Positions 17,167-30,052 are shown, counted from the first letter of the stretch. The stretch is 64,000 bases of DNA from Prostheceraeus crozeri (GCA_907163375.1 CAJQUW010008927.1:1-64000); one strand, 5' to 3'. Notes: generated by a model from the sequence alone, not told the origin. Translations and numbers: made by a program.

Positions 17167-19947
17167 ATGGAATTCAGAATTGAGCCAATGCCATGGCAGC
17201 GCGAAGCAACGAACGACTGGCAAGAGAGATTTGAGGCTTTGGCAAGAGCGAAAGGCGTTGAAGACAATGAAATTACTGCGAAAGAGCCCACGTCGAAGAT
17301 GACTGACTTATTCTTGACTGTTGTAGGGAAGGACGCGTATTCTGAGATTAAGACACTGTTGGCTCCAATTTTGCCTTCAGCCCGGAAATATGTCGATATA
17401 AAGAATTCTATTGAATCGCATTTACGTCCGAAGACGATAGAGATAGCGGAGCGGTATAAGTTCCATTTGATCAGACAGGATCGTGATGGTGTTGCTACTT
17501 ACGTTAACAAGCTTAGGAAAGCGGCTGAGACTTGCAATTTTGGTAAGCAGCTGGATTCCATGCTTAGGGACAGATTCGTGATGGGTCTGAGTGACGAAGC
17601 TGTTTTGAGGAAGTTGTTACTCGAAGAGAGACTGACTTTTGACAAAGCGGTTGGTATAGCTGCAGCGTCCGAGGAGGTTGCAAGCTGTCAAGCAGTTTTA
17701 CGTCCACTACAGGTCAACCGTGTCGATATGAGTAAAAGAAAGCCATTTAAGCCCAATAGGCCTAGGCAAGTCCATGATGTTCCAAAGAAGTTTGAGAAAC
17801 AATCCAATTCTGCTACTCATGATCCGAATCTTTCATGCAAGTTCTGTGGTAACAAACACAATCGTGGTGCTTGTCCCGCATATGGCAAGGCATGCAGTCT
17901 GTGTAAGAAAATGAACCATTTTGCAAAAGTATGCATGAGCAGAGTGAAACTGATTTCTGATGTTAATAAAGTTCGAGAAATGCCTACTTACTCTAACTAC
18001 CAAGCAATGCCCGAGTCCATTTTGAGCGTGAATTCAGGAGATGGAAGTTCCAAAATTATGGTAGATGCAAGGATTGATGGAATAGATTTGGAGATCCAAG
18101 TTGATAGCGGTGCAGTCAGATCCTTGATACCTTGGCACTTTGTGAGTAGATATGAGAATTTGAAGTGTAAGGCTGTTGATTATCGCTTGTCACTATCTTC
18201 TTACACTGGTGATGTTGTCAATATTATTGGTTTATTGAAAAATGTGATCTTTGAGGTTGGTCAGAAGCGAAGTGAAGTTGATTTCCACGTGGTTGAGAGA
18301 GGTGACATTGTTTTGGGAATGGATATCATAAATCGAATGAGTTTATTGAAACTGACTATTAACCAAGTGAGTTCACCACTTGTCAAGTCCATTGAGATTA
18401 GGTCAGGTGCTACGCCAGTTTTCATGAAACCACGCAAGTTACCGTATGCGTTGGAAGAACCAGTGAAAGATGAATTGAGCAGACTATCCAAAGTTGGCAC
18501 TATTGAAAAGGTTGAAAGTTCTGAATGGGCTACACCGATTGTCGTTGTGCATAAGCCAAATGGAAAAGTTCGCATCTGTGGCGACTACCAATCTACGATC
18601 AACCCACACATACCTTCAACCATAGTCCCAGGATTAGAAATTGATGATACATTGAGCAAGCTAGGAAAATGCAATTTGTTTTCGAAAATTGATTTAACAG
18701 ATGCGTACCTGCAAGTAAGGCTTGATGACTCATCTCAGATGCTTACTGTGATTTCCACACCTTTTGGATTGTACAAGTACAGATCTCTTCCTTTTGGAGT
18801 AAAATCTTCACCACACATTTTCCAGTCGATTATGTTGGAAATGACCAGGGATTTACCTCAAGTACACTGTCATATGGATGACATTCTGATAGCCACTTCT
18901 AGGTCTGATGATCACCAGACAATTTTGACTGAAGTGAAACGGAGACTGTCCGTGAATGGATTTTCGATTAATGAAAGTAAATCGAGTTATCTCCAAACAA
19001 AAGTGAGACATCTAGGATATCTGATAGATGCTGATTCTGATTTTTCAGGTCAATCGAAGTTGTTGCCGGATCCCTCTAAGGTCAGTGATTTACTTGTGAT
19101 GCCAGAACCGAAAGATATTGCGGAAGTCCAGAGATTTATTGGATCCGTAGGATTTTATTCCAAGTTTATTCAGAATTTTTCGGACACAGTGAAACCGTTA
19201 CGTGACATGGTGACCAAAAGAGAATTTAAGTGGACCAGAGATGCTAGATTGTCATTTGAAACCTTGAAGACCGCACTTATTTCAGGCATTCTAAAACCAT
19301 TTGATCCCCAGGATGACATTGAGATTGTTTGTGATGCTTCTCCTACTGCTGTTGGTGCTGTTTTGCAGCAAAAAGGTCAGCCAGTGTTGTACATTAGCAA
19401 GACATTGAATTCTGCTGAAAGGAATTACTCCCAACTAGACAGAGAAGGTTTAGCGATAGTTTATGCTGTGCGCAGATTGCACAAATATCTGTACGGTCGG
19501 AAATTTTTCATTGTTACAGATCACAAGCCGTTAGAATTTTTGTTCAAACCTGATGGCTGTAGAAGTTCTCACGCAAACCAGCGAATTTTGAGATGGTCAA
19601 TTTTTCTAGGAAGCTATGATTATACGATTGTCGGAAAGCGAACGAATGAAATTCCAGTAGCTGACATGTTATCAAGAATTGAAACCGGATTGCACACTGA
19701 ACAATTTGATGTTGGTGCGATCGATCTATTTTTTGAACCAGACCAAAATCTTGAGAAAGAAGTTCGTGATTGCTTTGAGTCCTCACAAGAATTTTCCAAG
19801 TTGAAACATTTTGTCAAGTTCGGATGGCCAGGAGTTTTAAAACATTTGACTGAAAACATGCGTCCATATTACCATGTGAGAAGTGAGTTGACGTTTCATA
19901 AAGGTCTACTATACAGGAAACTCGTTTGGTCATACCGAGATCTCTGA
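17167..19947 (+). CDS. gag-pol polyprotein of the Ty3/gypsy element (gag, protease, RT, RNase H)
   Basis: A 926-residue frame. An N-terminal gag-like helical region is followed by two zinc knuckles (about residues 224-256; C-x2-C-x3-H-x4-C and C-x2-C-x4-H-x4-C). An aspartic protease with VDSGAVRSLIP lies near residue 312. The reverse transcriptase (about 410-640) has the active-site variant HMDD near residue 568 in place of Y-x-DD. RNase H follows, with CDASPTAVGAVLQQ near 721 and VTDHKPLEF. The frame ends in a stop at 19947, just where the linker to integrase should continue. The integrase continues in the overlapping -1 frame from 19926, so one base is gained or lost near 19920-19945. Replication of this copy probably needs help unless the shift is a sequencing error. 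Confidence 0.93.
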   Translation: MEFRIEPMPWQREATNDWQERFEALARAKGVEDNEITAKEPTSKMTDLFLTVVGKDAYSEIKTLLAPILPSARKYVDIKNSIESHLRPKTIEIAERYKFHLIRQDRDGVATYVNKLRKAAETCNFGKQLDSMLRDRFVMGLSDEAVLRKLLLEERLTFDKAVGIAAASEEVASCQAVLRPLQVNRVDMSKRKPFKPNRPRQVHDVPKKFEKQSNSATHDPNLSCKFCGNKHNRGACPAYGKACSLCKKMNHFAKVCMSRVKLISDVNKVREMPTYSNYQAMPESILSVNSGDGSSKIMVDARIDGIDLEIQVDSGAVRSLIPWHFVSRYENLKCKAVDYRLSLSSYTGDVVNIIGLLKNVIFEVGQKRSEVDFHVVERGDIVLGMDIINRMSLLKLTINQVSSPLVKSIEIRSGATPVFMKPRKLPYALEEPVKDELSRLSKVGTIEKVESSEWATPIVVVHKPNGKVRICGDYQSTINPHIPSTIVPGLEIDDTLSKLGKCNLFSKIDLTDAYLQVRLDDSSQMLTVISTPFGLYKYRSLPFGVKSSPHIFQSIMLEMTRDLPQVHCHMDDILIATSRSDDHQTILTEVKRRLSVNGFSINESKSSYLQTKVRHLGYLIDADSDFSGQSKLLPDPSKVSDLLVMPEPKDIAEVQRFIGSVGFYSKFIQNFSDTVKPLRDMVTKREFKWTRDARLSFETLKTALISGILKPFDPQDDIEIVCDASPTAVGAVLQQKGQPVLYISKTLNSAERNYSQLDREGLAIVYAVRRLHKYLYGRKFFIVTDHKPLEFLFKPDGCRSSHANQRILRWSIFLGSYDYTIVGKRTNEIPVADMLSRIETGLHTEQFDVGAIDLFFEPDQNLEKEVRDCFESSQEFSKLKHFVKFGWPGVLKHLTENMRPYYHVRSELTFHKGLLYRKLVWSYRDL

Positions 19948-20768
19948 GAAAAAAGGTTTTAAAAACTTTGCACTCATCTCATCTAGGAATTGTTAAGATG
20001 AAGTCGATTGCTAGAAATCAAGTTTGGTGGCCTTCCATTGATCAGATGATTGAAAATGAATGCAGAGATTGTCAGGATTGTAGCAAGATTAAGGTTCCAC
20101 CGAAGGTTAATGTGAATGCAGATGTCAGTTGGCCAGAGAATTCACACGTTTTTGACAGAATCCATATGGATTACATGGGTCCATTTGAGAATAGTTACTT
20201 TTTAGTTGTTGTTGATGCTCATAGCAATTACCCATTTGTTGTAAGAACCACAGGATTGTCAACTCGAGAAACGTTGAACGCATTGAAAAACATTTTTGCG
20301 ATGTTTGGAGTTCCAAAAACCATTGTTGCAGATAACGGACCTGCATTTCGTTCTGATGATTTTATGGATTATATGCGCAAGAGAGGCATAAGTGTTTGGC
20401 ATACTCCAGTTGCACATCCAAAAAGTAATGGATTAGCTGAGCGATTCGTAGGGAATCTGAAGCTCCATTTGAAAGCAACGGTAGGAAAGGGAGACATAGA
20501 CAGTCGCTTGCACAGCTTTTTGCTACAATACAGAAATGCGTCAGTGAAAGGCAATAGAAGTCCTGCAGAAATGGTATTCAATTTCCGTCCGAAGCTGCCC
20601 ATGAATCTGCTAGAACCGGAGCAACCTGTGCTATTCCAAAACTTCCGTGGCTCCTCGAGTACCTTCGAACCTGGATCGGTGATCTCAACTACTGCGAGAT
20701 GTCGAGAACAAGGTTCATACGAGACACATGGATCAAATCAAGGTCGAACGAATGGATGGAACGAGTGA
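19926..20768 (+). pseudogene. integrase part of the Ty3/gypsy pol, frame-displaced
   Basis: This frame starts as a continuation of pol. It has a HHCC zinc-binding region (HSSHLG..CRDCQDC), then the integrase core with catalytic D in HMDYMG, D in VADNGPAF and E in GLAERFVGNL, and the GPY-side region RSPAEMVFNFRPK. It then runs out of frame near 20680. The true C-terminal tail appears in another frame (20728-20922). At least two frame breaks therefore separate it from a working polyprotein. Confidence 0.88.
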
Positions 20769-20922
20769 TGTGGACAACGAAACTCGCGATACCGTCACTG
20801 GAGCTGGCGATGCAGATAGCGAAGCTGCTGAGACTGTGACCATGACTACAAACGACATTACGCAACCTTTGCGTAGATCAAATCGTGTGATTGAACCTCC
20901 TCACTTTTTTATGAATGACTAA
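20728..20922 (+). pseudogene. C-terminal tail of gypsy pol in a third frame
   Basis: An open frame ending in LRRSNRVIEPPHFFMND just before the polypurine tract. The RRS-R-x-I-x-PP ending is typical of this retrotransposon lineage, so this is the displaced end of pol and not a separate gene. Confidence 0.65.
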
Positions 20923-20928
20923 TTGTCA

Positions 20929-20940
20929 AGAGGGGAGGAA
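20929..20940 (+). promoter_or_regulatory. polypurine tract
   Basis: AGAGGGGAGGAA ends exactly at the 3-prime LTR start, as expected for the plus-strand primer. Confidence 0.85.
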
Positions 20941-21082
20941 TGTGATGTATTTGATATTTGTTTATATATGCTATGATAAATTGATCACAACTGAAAGTGA
21001 TTTTGATGTGCATGTTTCACAACATATAAATACGCATCCTCGTGACAACGCTCGTTTTCACCTCGTCCATACATATAGCACA
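20941..21082 (+). repeat. 3-prime LTR
   Basis: 142 bp, identical by eye to the 5-prime LTR, followed by the duplication CATGC. Confidence 0.93.
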
Positions 21083-22411
21083 CATGCCATCGTGCCAGCG
21101 CAACTCAATTGTATAAAAGACAGGTAGGAATACGAACCTTAGACTGGCCGGCAAGGTGTAGTCCCTTTTAACGACTGGGTCCTTACTGGGCCAACATATA
21201 ACAGAGAAAAATATTTAATATGATATAGGAAGCAAATTCATTCAATTATAGTTAGAAAACTTACTGTTTACTATAAAATGTCTTGCTCTAGCTCATTTTT
21301 AACTGTTTATAAAACGGACTGTATGCGTGTTTGATATGCAGGCTATTCCATGTAGGGCCTAGACATCAATCTTGTCGTTCTCAGATAAGTAAATTCCTAG
21401 TACACTCAACTCGTTTAGCATTGCAAATAGCAATAATTGAGGAGACAGAATAGAAAAATGTCCTTAGACATGATGTTTGAGGACATCTTTCCATTCATTA
21501 TTTGTCCAGGCGGGGCACTCTGCAATCTTTATCACTGAGGAAATGCTTCGCTTAAGTTCGGTAGAACTTCAGTTTTTTTAAAAAAAATCTGCCAAAATTG
21601 GTGATTTTACATCTTGAATTGCTTTTTACAACATGGGGATGAATGAGTTGGAGCAAATGAACATCACGATAAGAAAGCTCAGAACCTAAATATGTTGAAC
21701 AGTGAATTTCATGTGATTTGAAACATTGGTTTGGATGTTCAAGGGAAGGCCGATTCAGTCCTACGCGCTTCAGAGTTTGGTATGGATAGGGTTAAAATGA
21801 ACCAATGTCTTGAAATCAATGTACCGCACAGTGGAAGCCATATAGGCCCTATGCCTACATTAGGATTGTCCGTGTGTAGGCCTAATTTGGTTGGTTTCAA
21901 TTCTTCCTAAAGTTTCAGCTCTATCGCAGCTCTTTCGCGTTTACGGTACTGAATGTCTCTCAAGGATCTGCATGTGTGAATAAATAATGTGTCGATGGTC
22001 AGATTCTGAGTACATCATCGATCACAAAGACCTTCTTCTTGCTAAGTTCATGTTCACAAGAAGAATCCAGACAGCCATTTAATGCATATCGTCAAGAGTG
22101 TGAGAACCACAGAAGAGGGAAAAAATTCGGATGTTTTGAATGAATGAATGACGAATTTTATTCATCAATCAAGTTATATACATGCATGTACTATAAAAAG
22201 ACTTTTATAGAAAGCATTTTTAAAAGACATAATAAGCTCATACGTTGACAATGACAAACAACGATTCAAGGAAAACAATAACAATTATTCGAATACTTTC
22301 AAGAAAAGAGATTTACCATTAAGACCTAGGGTTTGATTTAATCTAGGAGTTTTATCATTTATTAACAACGCTTCTACTATACGAGTTTCAAATTCACTAC
22401 GTCCTGTGTAT
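21083..22411. other. host spacer, no gene seen
   Basis: AT-rich non-coding DNA with TAGGCCTA-like strings near 21830-21890. No ORF over 60 codons is supported. Confidence 0.5.
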
Positions 22412-23280
22412 TTAACAAAAAAAACAATTATTAATGTCGTTACTACAGTTTGGACATATGTTCAGATGGCTACTTGCGGCTGAGTTACCTCTTATATGCT
22501 CTTCTATTCTTTGATGTAATCTGCGTTTCGCTTGTCCCAAGTATTGGGCATCAAGATCAACCCGACATTCAAAATTATACGCAACGCATGATCGCATCAG
22601 CTTATTTGTTTTATCTTTCAGACTAAAATGCTGTCCTGTTTTACAAGTATAGAATATTATTTTAACATCATGGTCCAATCTCCTAAATACTTTAACAAGT
22701 TTGCGTCCTCTTTGTTTGCGTCGGAATTTTATGGATGTTTTACCTACAAACGGAAGTATCATAAACTTGGTATCCTACCATTCATCTTTCTTCGTTACTT
22801 TGTTATCCGTATTATAGTTTATTTTCAGGAACTGCTTTACTAACGAGTTGATGAAGTCAATGGGATATGAGCTGCTTAATAGAATGTTTGTGATACTTTT
22901 GATCTCTATGTCAAAAAGTTTCCAGCTTGAGCATACATTATGCGCTCTATGCAACATTCTTATCACAAGGGTACGTTTCCATTGGATAGGGCAGAATTCA
23001 TTAAAAGACCTGTATATGTACTTTACCTAAAAATCGATGTGGATAGGCCACTACTTTTGTCAATTTCCACATCCAAAAGTGAAATTATATTTTTGCTTTT
23101 CTCTACTGTAAACTTTAAATTGGGGTGTTGTGAATTCAAAAAAGAATGAAATTTATCTATATTCTCAATATTATCAAAAACAACTAATATGTCATCGACA
23201 TACCGTCTATTAAATTTAGGGGCAAATGTTTCATTCATCCAACTTTGCTCAAGGTTAGAAGGAAATAAATTTGCGCCCAA
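22412..23280 (-). pseudogene. Penelope-like element fragment (RT end and GIY-YIG endonuclease)
   Basis: Read leftwards on the minus strand, the piece 23280-23023 holds the reverse-transcriptase palm, with KFNRRYVDDILVVF (Y-V-D-D) and LLDVEID. The piece 22966-22775 holds the thumb/linker with a CSSWKLFDIEI-type segment. The piece 22762-22412 holds the C-terminal domain, with LPFVGKTSIKFRRK, KLMRSCVAYNFEC and AQYLGQAKRRLHQRIEEH (a GIY-YIG nuclease), and ends with a HLNICPNC motif. The pieces are in shifted frames and the N-terminal RT half is absent, so this is a 5-prime truncated, dead copy. The order RT then GIY-YIG is diagnostic for Penelope-like elements. Confidence 0.85.
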
Positions 23281-23674
23281 GGAAAAAATGATGAGCCCAT
23301 ACTAACATTATACATTAATACATTGCCATTAAAGGATAGACACTCATTGACTTCTTTTTTCCTTAACTTGCGAGTTTCCAGTGAATGATCATTCGAACTT
23401 TCCTATTTGAGATTGGCTACATGGTCAGAAGCTAAAATAATAATTCTGCGATAGTAAAAGTTTACTAAATTTAAAATTCAACATTCATTAACTCAGCACT
23501 AAAACAGTGAGTGGTATTTAGCCGATCAACCCACCAGATTTGGATATGTAGAATTTGAGGATAGGTGCATAAATTTGATCACGAAGCTTTACCATGTGAG
23601 TCTGTCTAATTTTTTTGTCGACATGACAGAGTTAAGTGGACGATTTTTTATAAATTTGGCTTAAGTGCCCTTCC

Positions 23675-23835
23675 GCACAAAAATCAAAAACTAAGCGTGT
23701 ATGAGTGCTTCCCAAATTCTCACACTGGGGCTTGATAACGGGCAATGCAAGTAATTTTTTGTATTGCCCCTGGTCAAACCTCCGTGCGAAAATTTGGGAA
23801 GCACTCATACAAGTTAAGCTTTTGATTTTTGTGCG
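23675..23835. repeat. 160-bp hairpin (foldback/MITE-like) repeat
   Basis: Arms GCACAAAAATCAAAAACTAA..GTATGAGTGCTTCCCAAATT on the left and their complement on the right. An inner dyad GGGCAAT..ATTGCCC surrounds the centre. Confidence 0.75.
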
Positions 23836-25523
23836 AAAGAAGAAAGCTTCTTCTAAACCTAGGCTTCTGTACATGATGATGATTGCTCAATGGTAATCGA
23901 AGCATTTTGTATATCTTCACGAGAAAGAATTATTAAAATCTTGTAAATACCAGACTCTTTCCAACCAAAAAGATATTATACTATGGTTAGTCAAGGCATC
24001 TTCCAAATAACATATATTAGTTCAACAACAAATAAATTCCAATCAATTTCTTTCTTCTTCACGAAGCTTTCTTCTCGGGAACTAAACGTGAGTATCATTA
24101 GACGGAGAAATTGCGTGCATTTGTTTTCGATTGGAATACGGTCATTACAGTCCAATTAGTTTACTTGTATTATCGTATTAGGGTGATGTGAGGTGATTCC
24201 GGTTCGATGGCACACTTTGCAAAACTATAATTTTTACCAGCGCTTAAGTCCGACCTCCATAATTCCCGTAAACCATTTTTATACATAAACTTTGATCGAT
24301 AAAAGTTCAAATTGCCATTGATCTTGAAGATTCCTTAAAATTTGAGAAGTTAGGAAATATTTTATTGTAAGGATAACTGTAAAAACATTGTAAAAACATT
24401 GATCGATGCATCCCTAGAGTGCAGGATGATGCAGCTTTTCAATGAATGGCCATAGCTGTCTTTTATTTTGATTATTGAAAATGGTCTAATATATTGCTTT
24501 CTTTTAATCGAGCAACCCCCAGCTTCATTCAAAGTTCGCACCTGTATTAGGGGTGAAAAGGGGATGGCGCATGGAGACAACGCCATTTATGGCATGTTGA
24601 AAAAATCAACGATATCGTCGTTATATTATAGCGACGGACAAGAAGGTAGATTTGGCTTTTGCATAATAATTTGCATGATGAGAAATGAATCCGTCACCTG
24701 GCATCAGGGTTTTTTATGACAACGCTTTGCAGGGATGGCTTGAATTGTTATCCGGCGACTGAGATCAACTTAAAATTTTTAAATGTTTTGTGAGGCAAAA
24801 ATATAGGCGATCTTTAGATATCTGTGTAACCTCTCTAGCCACCCTTGTCGTCAATATGTGGTCATCAATGTTTCATGATGATGCTTCAAGCTACTGTGCG
24901 GTTAATAACATTGCGCGTTTTAAGAGTCGTTCACATAGAAATTGATCTACATCCATGAAAAAAAAACGAAAAATAATAGGGAATTTTACCACACCCTTGC
25001 CCTTGACATCCAGGAAAAATCGAGAGATATTTTATGAAATATTTGATACCGCGCACGGAAATTCTTTGCGGTGCTCTGACGGCTAAGATAACCTTTTAAA
25101 ATCTCGCCTGATCATTAATCTATCCATTAACACTGTGTTGAATATTTTCATAAACAGAAATAATAGTGCGGCTTTGTCTATACGAAAATTGGGCTTAGCC
25201 ATCGTCAATGTCTGAGCAGCGAAACATGAGGTGAGAATGCCTTTCCCCATATGTAAGTTTGTGAAGCATTAGTCCGTTCATGAACTGGATAAAACAGTAA
25301 GTTCAGTTCAGTTGCAGTTATATTAGGAAATCTCGATCGATCATTTAGTTCAGAATGAACTAGTGTATTAGCTCAGCTAGCTATTGCTAGTGAATGACTA
25401 GAAACCTCGTATACTCACATTCGAAAGCTCAAATGCAATGGCTAGAATTATTAACTAAACAAGCTGCTGGTCCCTTTAATCATGACCATCACGATCATTC
25501 CAGCATGAGGGTCTTTCTGTTAT
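23836..25523. other. host spacer, no gene seen
   Basis: Non-coding DNA. Short frames here lack any recognisable pattern. Confidence 0.5.
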
Positions 25524-27072
25524 CCCGGTGAAAAAAAATCGTCGGCGATTACTCGGCAAATAGTCGGGCAGTGTCGGCTGTCAACCGTGTCGGCGCACCG
25601 AGTGAATGCCGACACAGGTGTTGTCGGTACCCATCGGTTAAGTGACGGCTGCACCGACATGATGATTAGAAAATCGGAAAGTGTCGGCATGTTCTCCCTA
25701 TATGCCGACAGCAACTCTGATTGGACAATTATTAGCAAATCTCGTCCACTCCAATTCGTGTGATCTATATAACTTAAACACTGCTGTGATTTACAACAGA
25801 GGACTCCTGCTGCGCTCGAGGAGCATAGTCAGCACATTCTGCTTCTTTGCAAGTGGCACAGATGAAAGACAAAATGGCAACCTCTTGCAAAAAGGATTAC
25901 AGAATTCCTCATACCAGATATCAGGACCAGATTTCCGGCAGCATGTGGTAAGTTAAGATATCAATACATGTCTACATATAGCGGCAGCTATGGGTCAACA
26001 GTTCTGTCTCCGTTACTTGTATTTTCTTTTTGAGTGATTCAAAATGTAGATAGAATTACATGGAAATTCACAGAACATCCTGACAAGAAGAAGAAAAACG
26101 CCTGTTAATGTATTAGATGTACATCTAATACACGTGTGTATACAATCCTACATTAAAACAGCCCGATTTTAATCGGTGCATTAATCTGTTGCACATTCTT
26201 TACTGCAGCGCAGAAAATGTTGCTAGTACTCAAACGCTGTGAGAAAGCAAACGAAAGAAAAAAAATCTTTTGAAAGTTGAAAACCCTGCTGAGAACACAT
26301 TGTTGTGCTGTTTTAAGTAGCCATTTATCTGTCTATTTTTGCTATCTCCGAACGACCGTGAATTAGGGTAATTCCTTTTGAAAGGGCTTCTTCCAACCTT
26401 CTATTTCTAGCCATTGTGAGATATCTAGAGCACGAATAGATTTTCACGAATAGTCCACACTCGATACAGACTCAGGACTGATAGATTTCATTGTTCGATA
26501 GCGCAAAGCGCAATTCATTGGCAATTCATTGAGCTGCTGTTCACGGGAAGTTTCATACAGGACAGCACAACAGTGTGTGCACACGCAGTCATAATACTGC
26601 CTTTGTCCTTCGTCCTCACAGTGATCTGCCGAATCTGCATGCAAATATGTGAGGCAAGCGTCATCTGATTGATCGATGCGTTGCTATAGCATCAAGTTGG
26701 TTAGCTTGTCTCAAAACATATTATGCGTGCGCCTGACTGGGAAAGCAGCGCGCCCAGTTAACGTCCTGCGATAATAAACAGCAAGTGCACAAAAGCACAT
26801 CAGATAGCTCAACGAATGTGCATATTTCGTTTTTTGCATTTTCTCATGACCAGACTCTTCGCGACAAATGGATAAGACAAAGATCAATTAAACGAGAGGA
26901 TGTCGATAATTTTGGCCAAAGAAGCGTCTTCCTTCCAACCATTCTCTTCGCGAATTTGTTCTCTGCACTTCCTCGAAAATGATTTGATCAAGACAAGTTA
27001 ACAATTCAATATCATCTAAGCGTCCCAGAAAAGAATTGAAACTATTGCAACTCAAATCTTCGGCAGTTCCCA

Positions 27073-27474
27073 GTGTTTTCAACAACTTTCCATCTTACTA
27101 TACCTCGGCATCTTTATCAACCAAACCAAACTTTTTGTGGAAAACGCATCAACGGCAACAGCTCGCATGGAAGGAGAGAACACAAGAATGGAAACTTGAT
27201 AATTCGAATTCCCAAGGATGATATCACCGATTTCGAGGATCTCTTAGATTGGCTTCCTTCAATATATCTCCCAACAAATTACACATATATTACGACTTCC
27301 GAGTGCGCAGTGTTATCTCATTTTTCTTCAGAATCATTTAACAATAAATTGTCTCCACACTTTCAAAGTTTCATTCGTATATTTCATGATTTGTCATTTG
27401 ACTTCTACATCGATGGAATCAGGATACTTGGCAATCGATTTTATTATCTCTTGGAAACGAATGACACAATCTAA
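27073..27474 (+). CDS. unidentified ORF inside the CCCGGTGA-bounded interval
   Basis: A 133-residue frame. The central part (IRIPKDDITDFEDLLDWLP and later a C with SHFSSESF) is faintly like a THAP-type DNA-binding domain of P-element transposases. The Cys/His spacing does not fit properly, so I do not assign it. It may be a remnant exon of the transposase of this interval, or chance. Confidence 0.25.
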   Translation: MFSTTFHLTIPRHLYQPNQTFCGKRINGNSSHGRREHKNGNLIIRIPKDDITDFEDLLDWLPSIYLPTNYTYITTSECAVLSHFSSESFNNKLSPHFQSFIRIFHDLSFDFYIDGIRILGNRFYYLLETNDTI

Positions 27475-28468
27475 GAAACGGAATTGACTAATTTATGCAA
27501 AATGCAAGTAATTGCTATGACTCGAACAATCATGTTGTTAATAGGTAAGCTGATCTATAAATATTTCTCTCCATCGGTTGTTAGTTATAATTTGTACAGG
27601 ATTTAGTAATTTTATTATTGTACGCATAGGTCTATCACTGGCAATATTTGTTCAGAAATAAAGGCGTTCCACATTTTACATCGTTAAGCTTATCCTGATG
27701 TTATTACAATGATATGATAATTTGCATTTTTCATGATGAATTGATGACAGTATATAACACGTCTACTCATTACCTAATGTGCCTCTACAGAAGTAAAACC
27801 CACTTCATAAATCATAATTTTTAAACATGAAATCGTGTTGATGAAGAGATGAAACCCGCATGAGATGAGCAGTCAAATCCTAGGCTTTTATTTGACGTAT
27901 TGTTCATTAAGATACGTCAACTTTTAGTGAAAATGTGTGGTTATGACTCTAAAAATCTGCTTGATTGCTTAATTGAAAAACTGCCATTATTAATTTAGGT
28001 TAAACTGCTTTTGGTTGTGAGTCACTAGCGTATTTGTTACAGCTGTCAGTTTGTGGTGCGATCTTCGATGAGAATCCGTTGACATGTGTATTTATATTTA
28101 ATAACATCATGCCAGGCAATCACAGCGAAGTACAAATCAATTTTCGAATTATAGTTGTGATTCGTTGATACTGGCTTTGACAGGGCAATCCAAAGTTAGC
28201 AATATACTGACGTCAGTCTTCAATACAGTTCGCGGTACATTTCAAACAGCGATCAGTCAGAGGACTTGCTGCATCTCCATTCTTGATAGGGGCGGGTAGG
28301 GCACATTGAACATGTTTTTGATCTTTTCTCAACAGTTTGAATATACTAAATCAAATGAACCAAAATCAAACTCGGATGAAAGGTTGAGGATATCCTTAGT
28401 AATCTCAAAGTTGTTGGACGTTTTTGTGACATTTAATCTCCTCACAATTTTAATTTTGAAATTTCTAC

Positions 28469-28512
28469 CAAAGTGGTTCAATGTGCCTCATGCGTGGGGC
28501 ACATTGAACCAC
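28469..28512. repeat. short perfect hairpin
   Basis: GTGGTTCAATGTGCC and its complement GGCACATTGAACCAC are separated by about nine bases. A third copy, GGGCACATTGAAC, lies near 28299. Confidence 0.7.
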
Positions 28513-30052
28513 CCACTGGGGTGGCTACATTGCGATGTTCATCAAATCTCAAACGAAAAGGGCGTGAAGATCATCTATGTAACTATTAGAACTAAAATGA
28601 CAAATAAACGGATAAACAACAAAACTAATATTGCAATTATTATGATTAAGAAGTTACTACAAAGAAAACAATTAGTCAGCGTGTATTATTATTATTATTG
28701 TTTCGAAATAAGCAACATAATTTTAGGTTGCTTTCATTTGCGAATTTAATGTCAAGTTTATATTTACGAATACGATAATTAATTTTGCGAGAAAACGATC
28801 ACTAATAAAATCAATATTTAGAACAACTTTATTTTCATTAAAATAGTTTTTTATTTACGCGAGCTTTTGTTAATAACGAAATCTCTATCAGAGCGACCAT
28901 TACACTTGAGACGAGATTTGGTTTTGTTTCCAGCTTCGATGCCAAGAGAGTTAGAGCTCTACTTCTTTTATCGATGCTGTCAAAGGTGTTGACAGTGAAG
29001 TTTCTCTTCACATAACTGGAGACCCAACTATCTTTACAAAGGACGGGTACAACTTGACGTACGATTTCATTTTGATAATGGCAAAAATTAATTTTGCTTA
29101 ACCCATAGTGAAATCTTATATAATAGTTCAAGTAGTTATTTTCAGGGATATCGGTCGCAAGCTTGGTATCCTTATTTAGTTAGTTTAACAGTTTTTAGCT
29201 TTTAACTCAGTAAACAAAAATGTAGTTTAATAAAGTTTATAGATATAAATAATAATATACAATAAGAAAAGTTAATCCTTTTTATGAATAAGTCTATTAA
29301 TAATCTTTTTCTTCTAATTTAAGTCATTTTTTTCTTCTCTAGAATGAGTGATCAATAATCAATGATGTCAAGCAATAATCAACCATTAAAGCGATAGTAA
29401 GTATTCGTGTTTGAAAAAGGTTATAAAACTTCTGTGTGAAAGTGAAAATACCGCAGTGATTAGGCCTACATTGTCGGCTCTCTTGGCCTGATGAACCAAG
29501 CCTAAACGTTTCGGACGAGTTGCTGAATGACAGACTTTTGAATTGTGTAGTCGCAATCTTCATCTATCTAAAATTGGTTTAGTGACAACACAACGATGAT
29601 AAAAACTGTAAAAATCCTGCATGTAAAAAAGTGCATATGGTCCGTTTTATGGAAACAGGACCATATTGACATTGTAATCATGCTTCCATTGGTTCGTTGC
29701 TTCTTTTTTGCACTGATACTGTTATCGAAATACAAATGAAAATAGGAAAGCCATAACTGATGCAATTGTGAAAAAAATGCGTACACTCAATGTAAACATT
29801 TCAAAAGTAAGGGAATGCCAAGTTAGTTACTACATCATTTTATGAAAAAAATTAATGACAATTAATTAATTAACTTCTGGTTGCCGGACTATTTGTCTAA
29901 CTTATAATTAATTAAACATGACCTAACATTTATGTTCCCTGAAGATAGCTTCGTGAGGAAAACATAAATTCATCTACAAATGTAATTACATTTGTTTAGT
30001 AACAATAAATGCAAATTAATTGAAGCATTTTATAATTGAAAGCATTTAGAAA

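Larger units (their letters stand above)
16965..21082 (+). mobile_element. Ty3/gypsy LTR retrotransposon, complete, 4.1 kb
   Basis: Two 142-bp LTRs, identical by eye (TGTGATG..AGCACA), flank a gag-pol region. The element is bounded by the 5-bp duplication CATGC (16960-16964 and 21083-21087). A candidate primer site TGGCGACGAATTG starts two bases after the 5-prime LTR. A polypurine tract AGAGGGGAGGAA (20929-20940) abuts the 3-prime LTR. Identical LTRs suggest a young insertion, yet the coding region has at least two frame breaks. Confidence 0.95.

Noticed and set aside
28306..28749. 147-codon frame in host DNA
   Set aside because: Low-complexity composition, includes a hairpin repeat, no recognisable domain.
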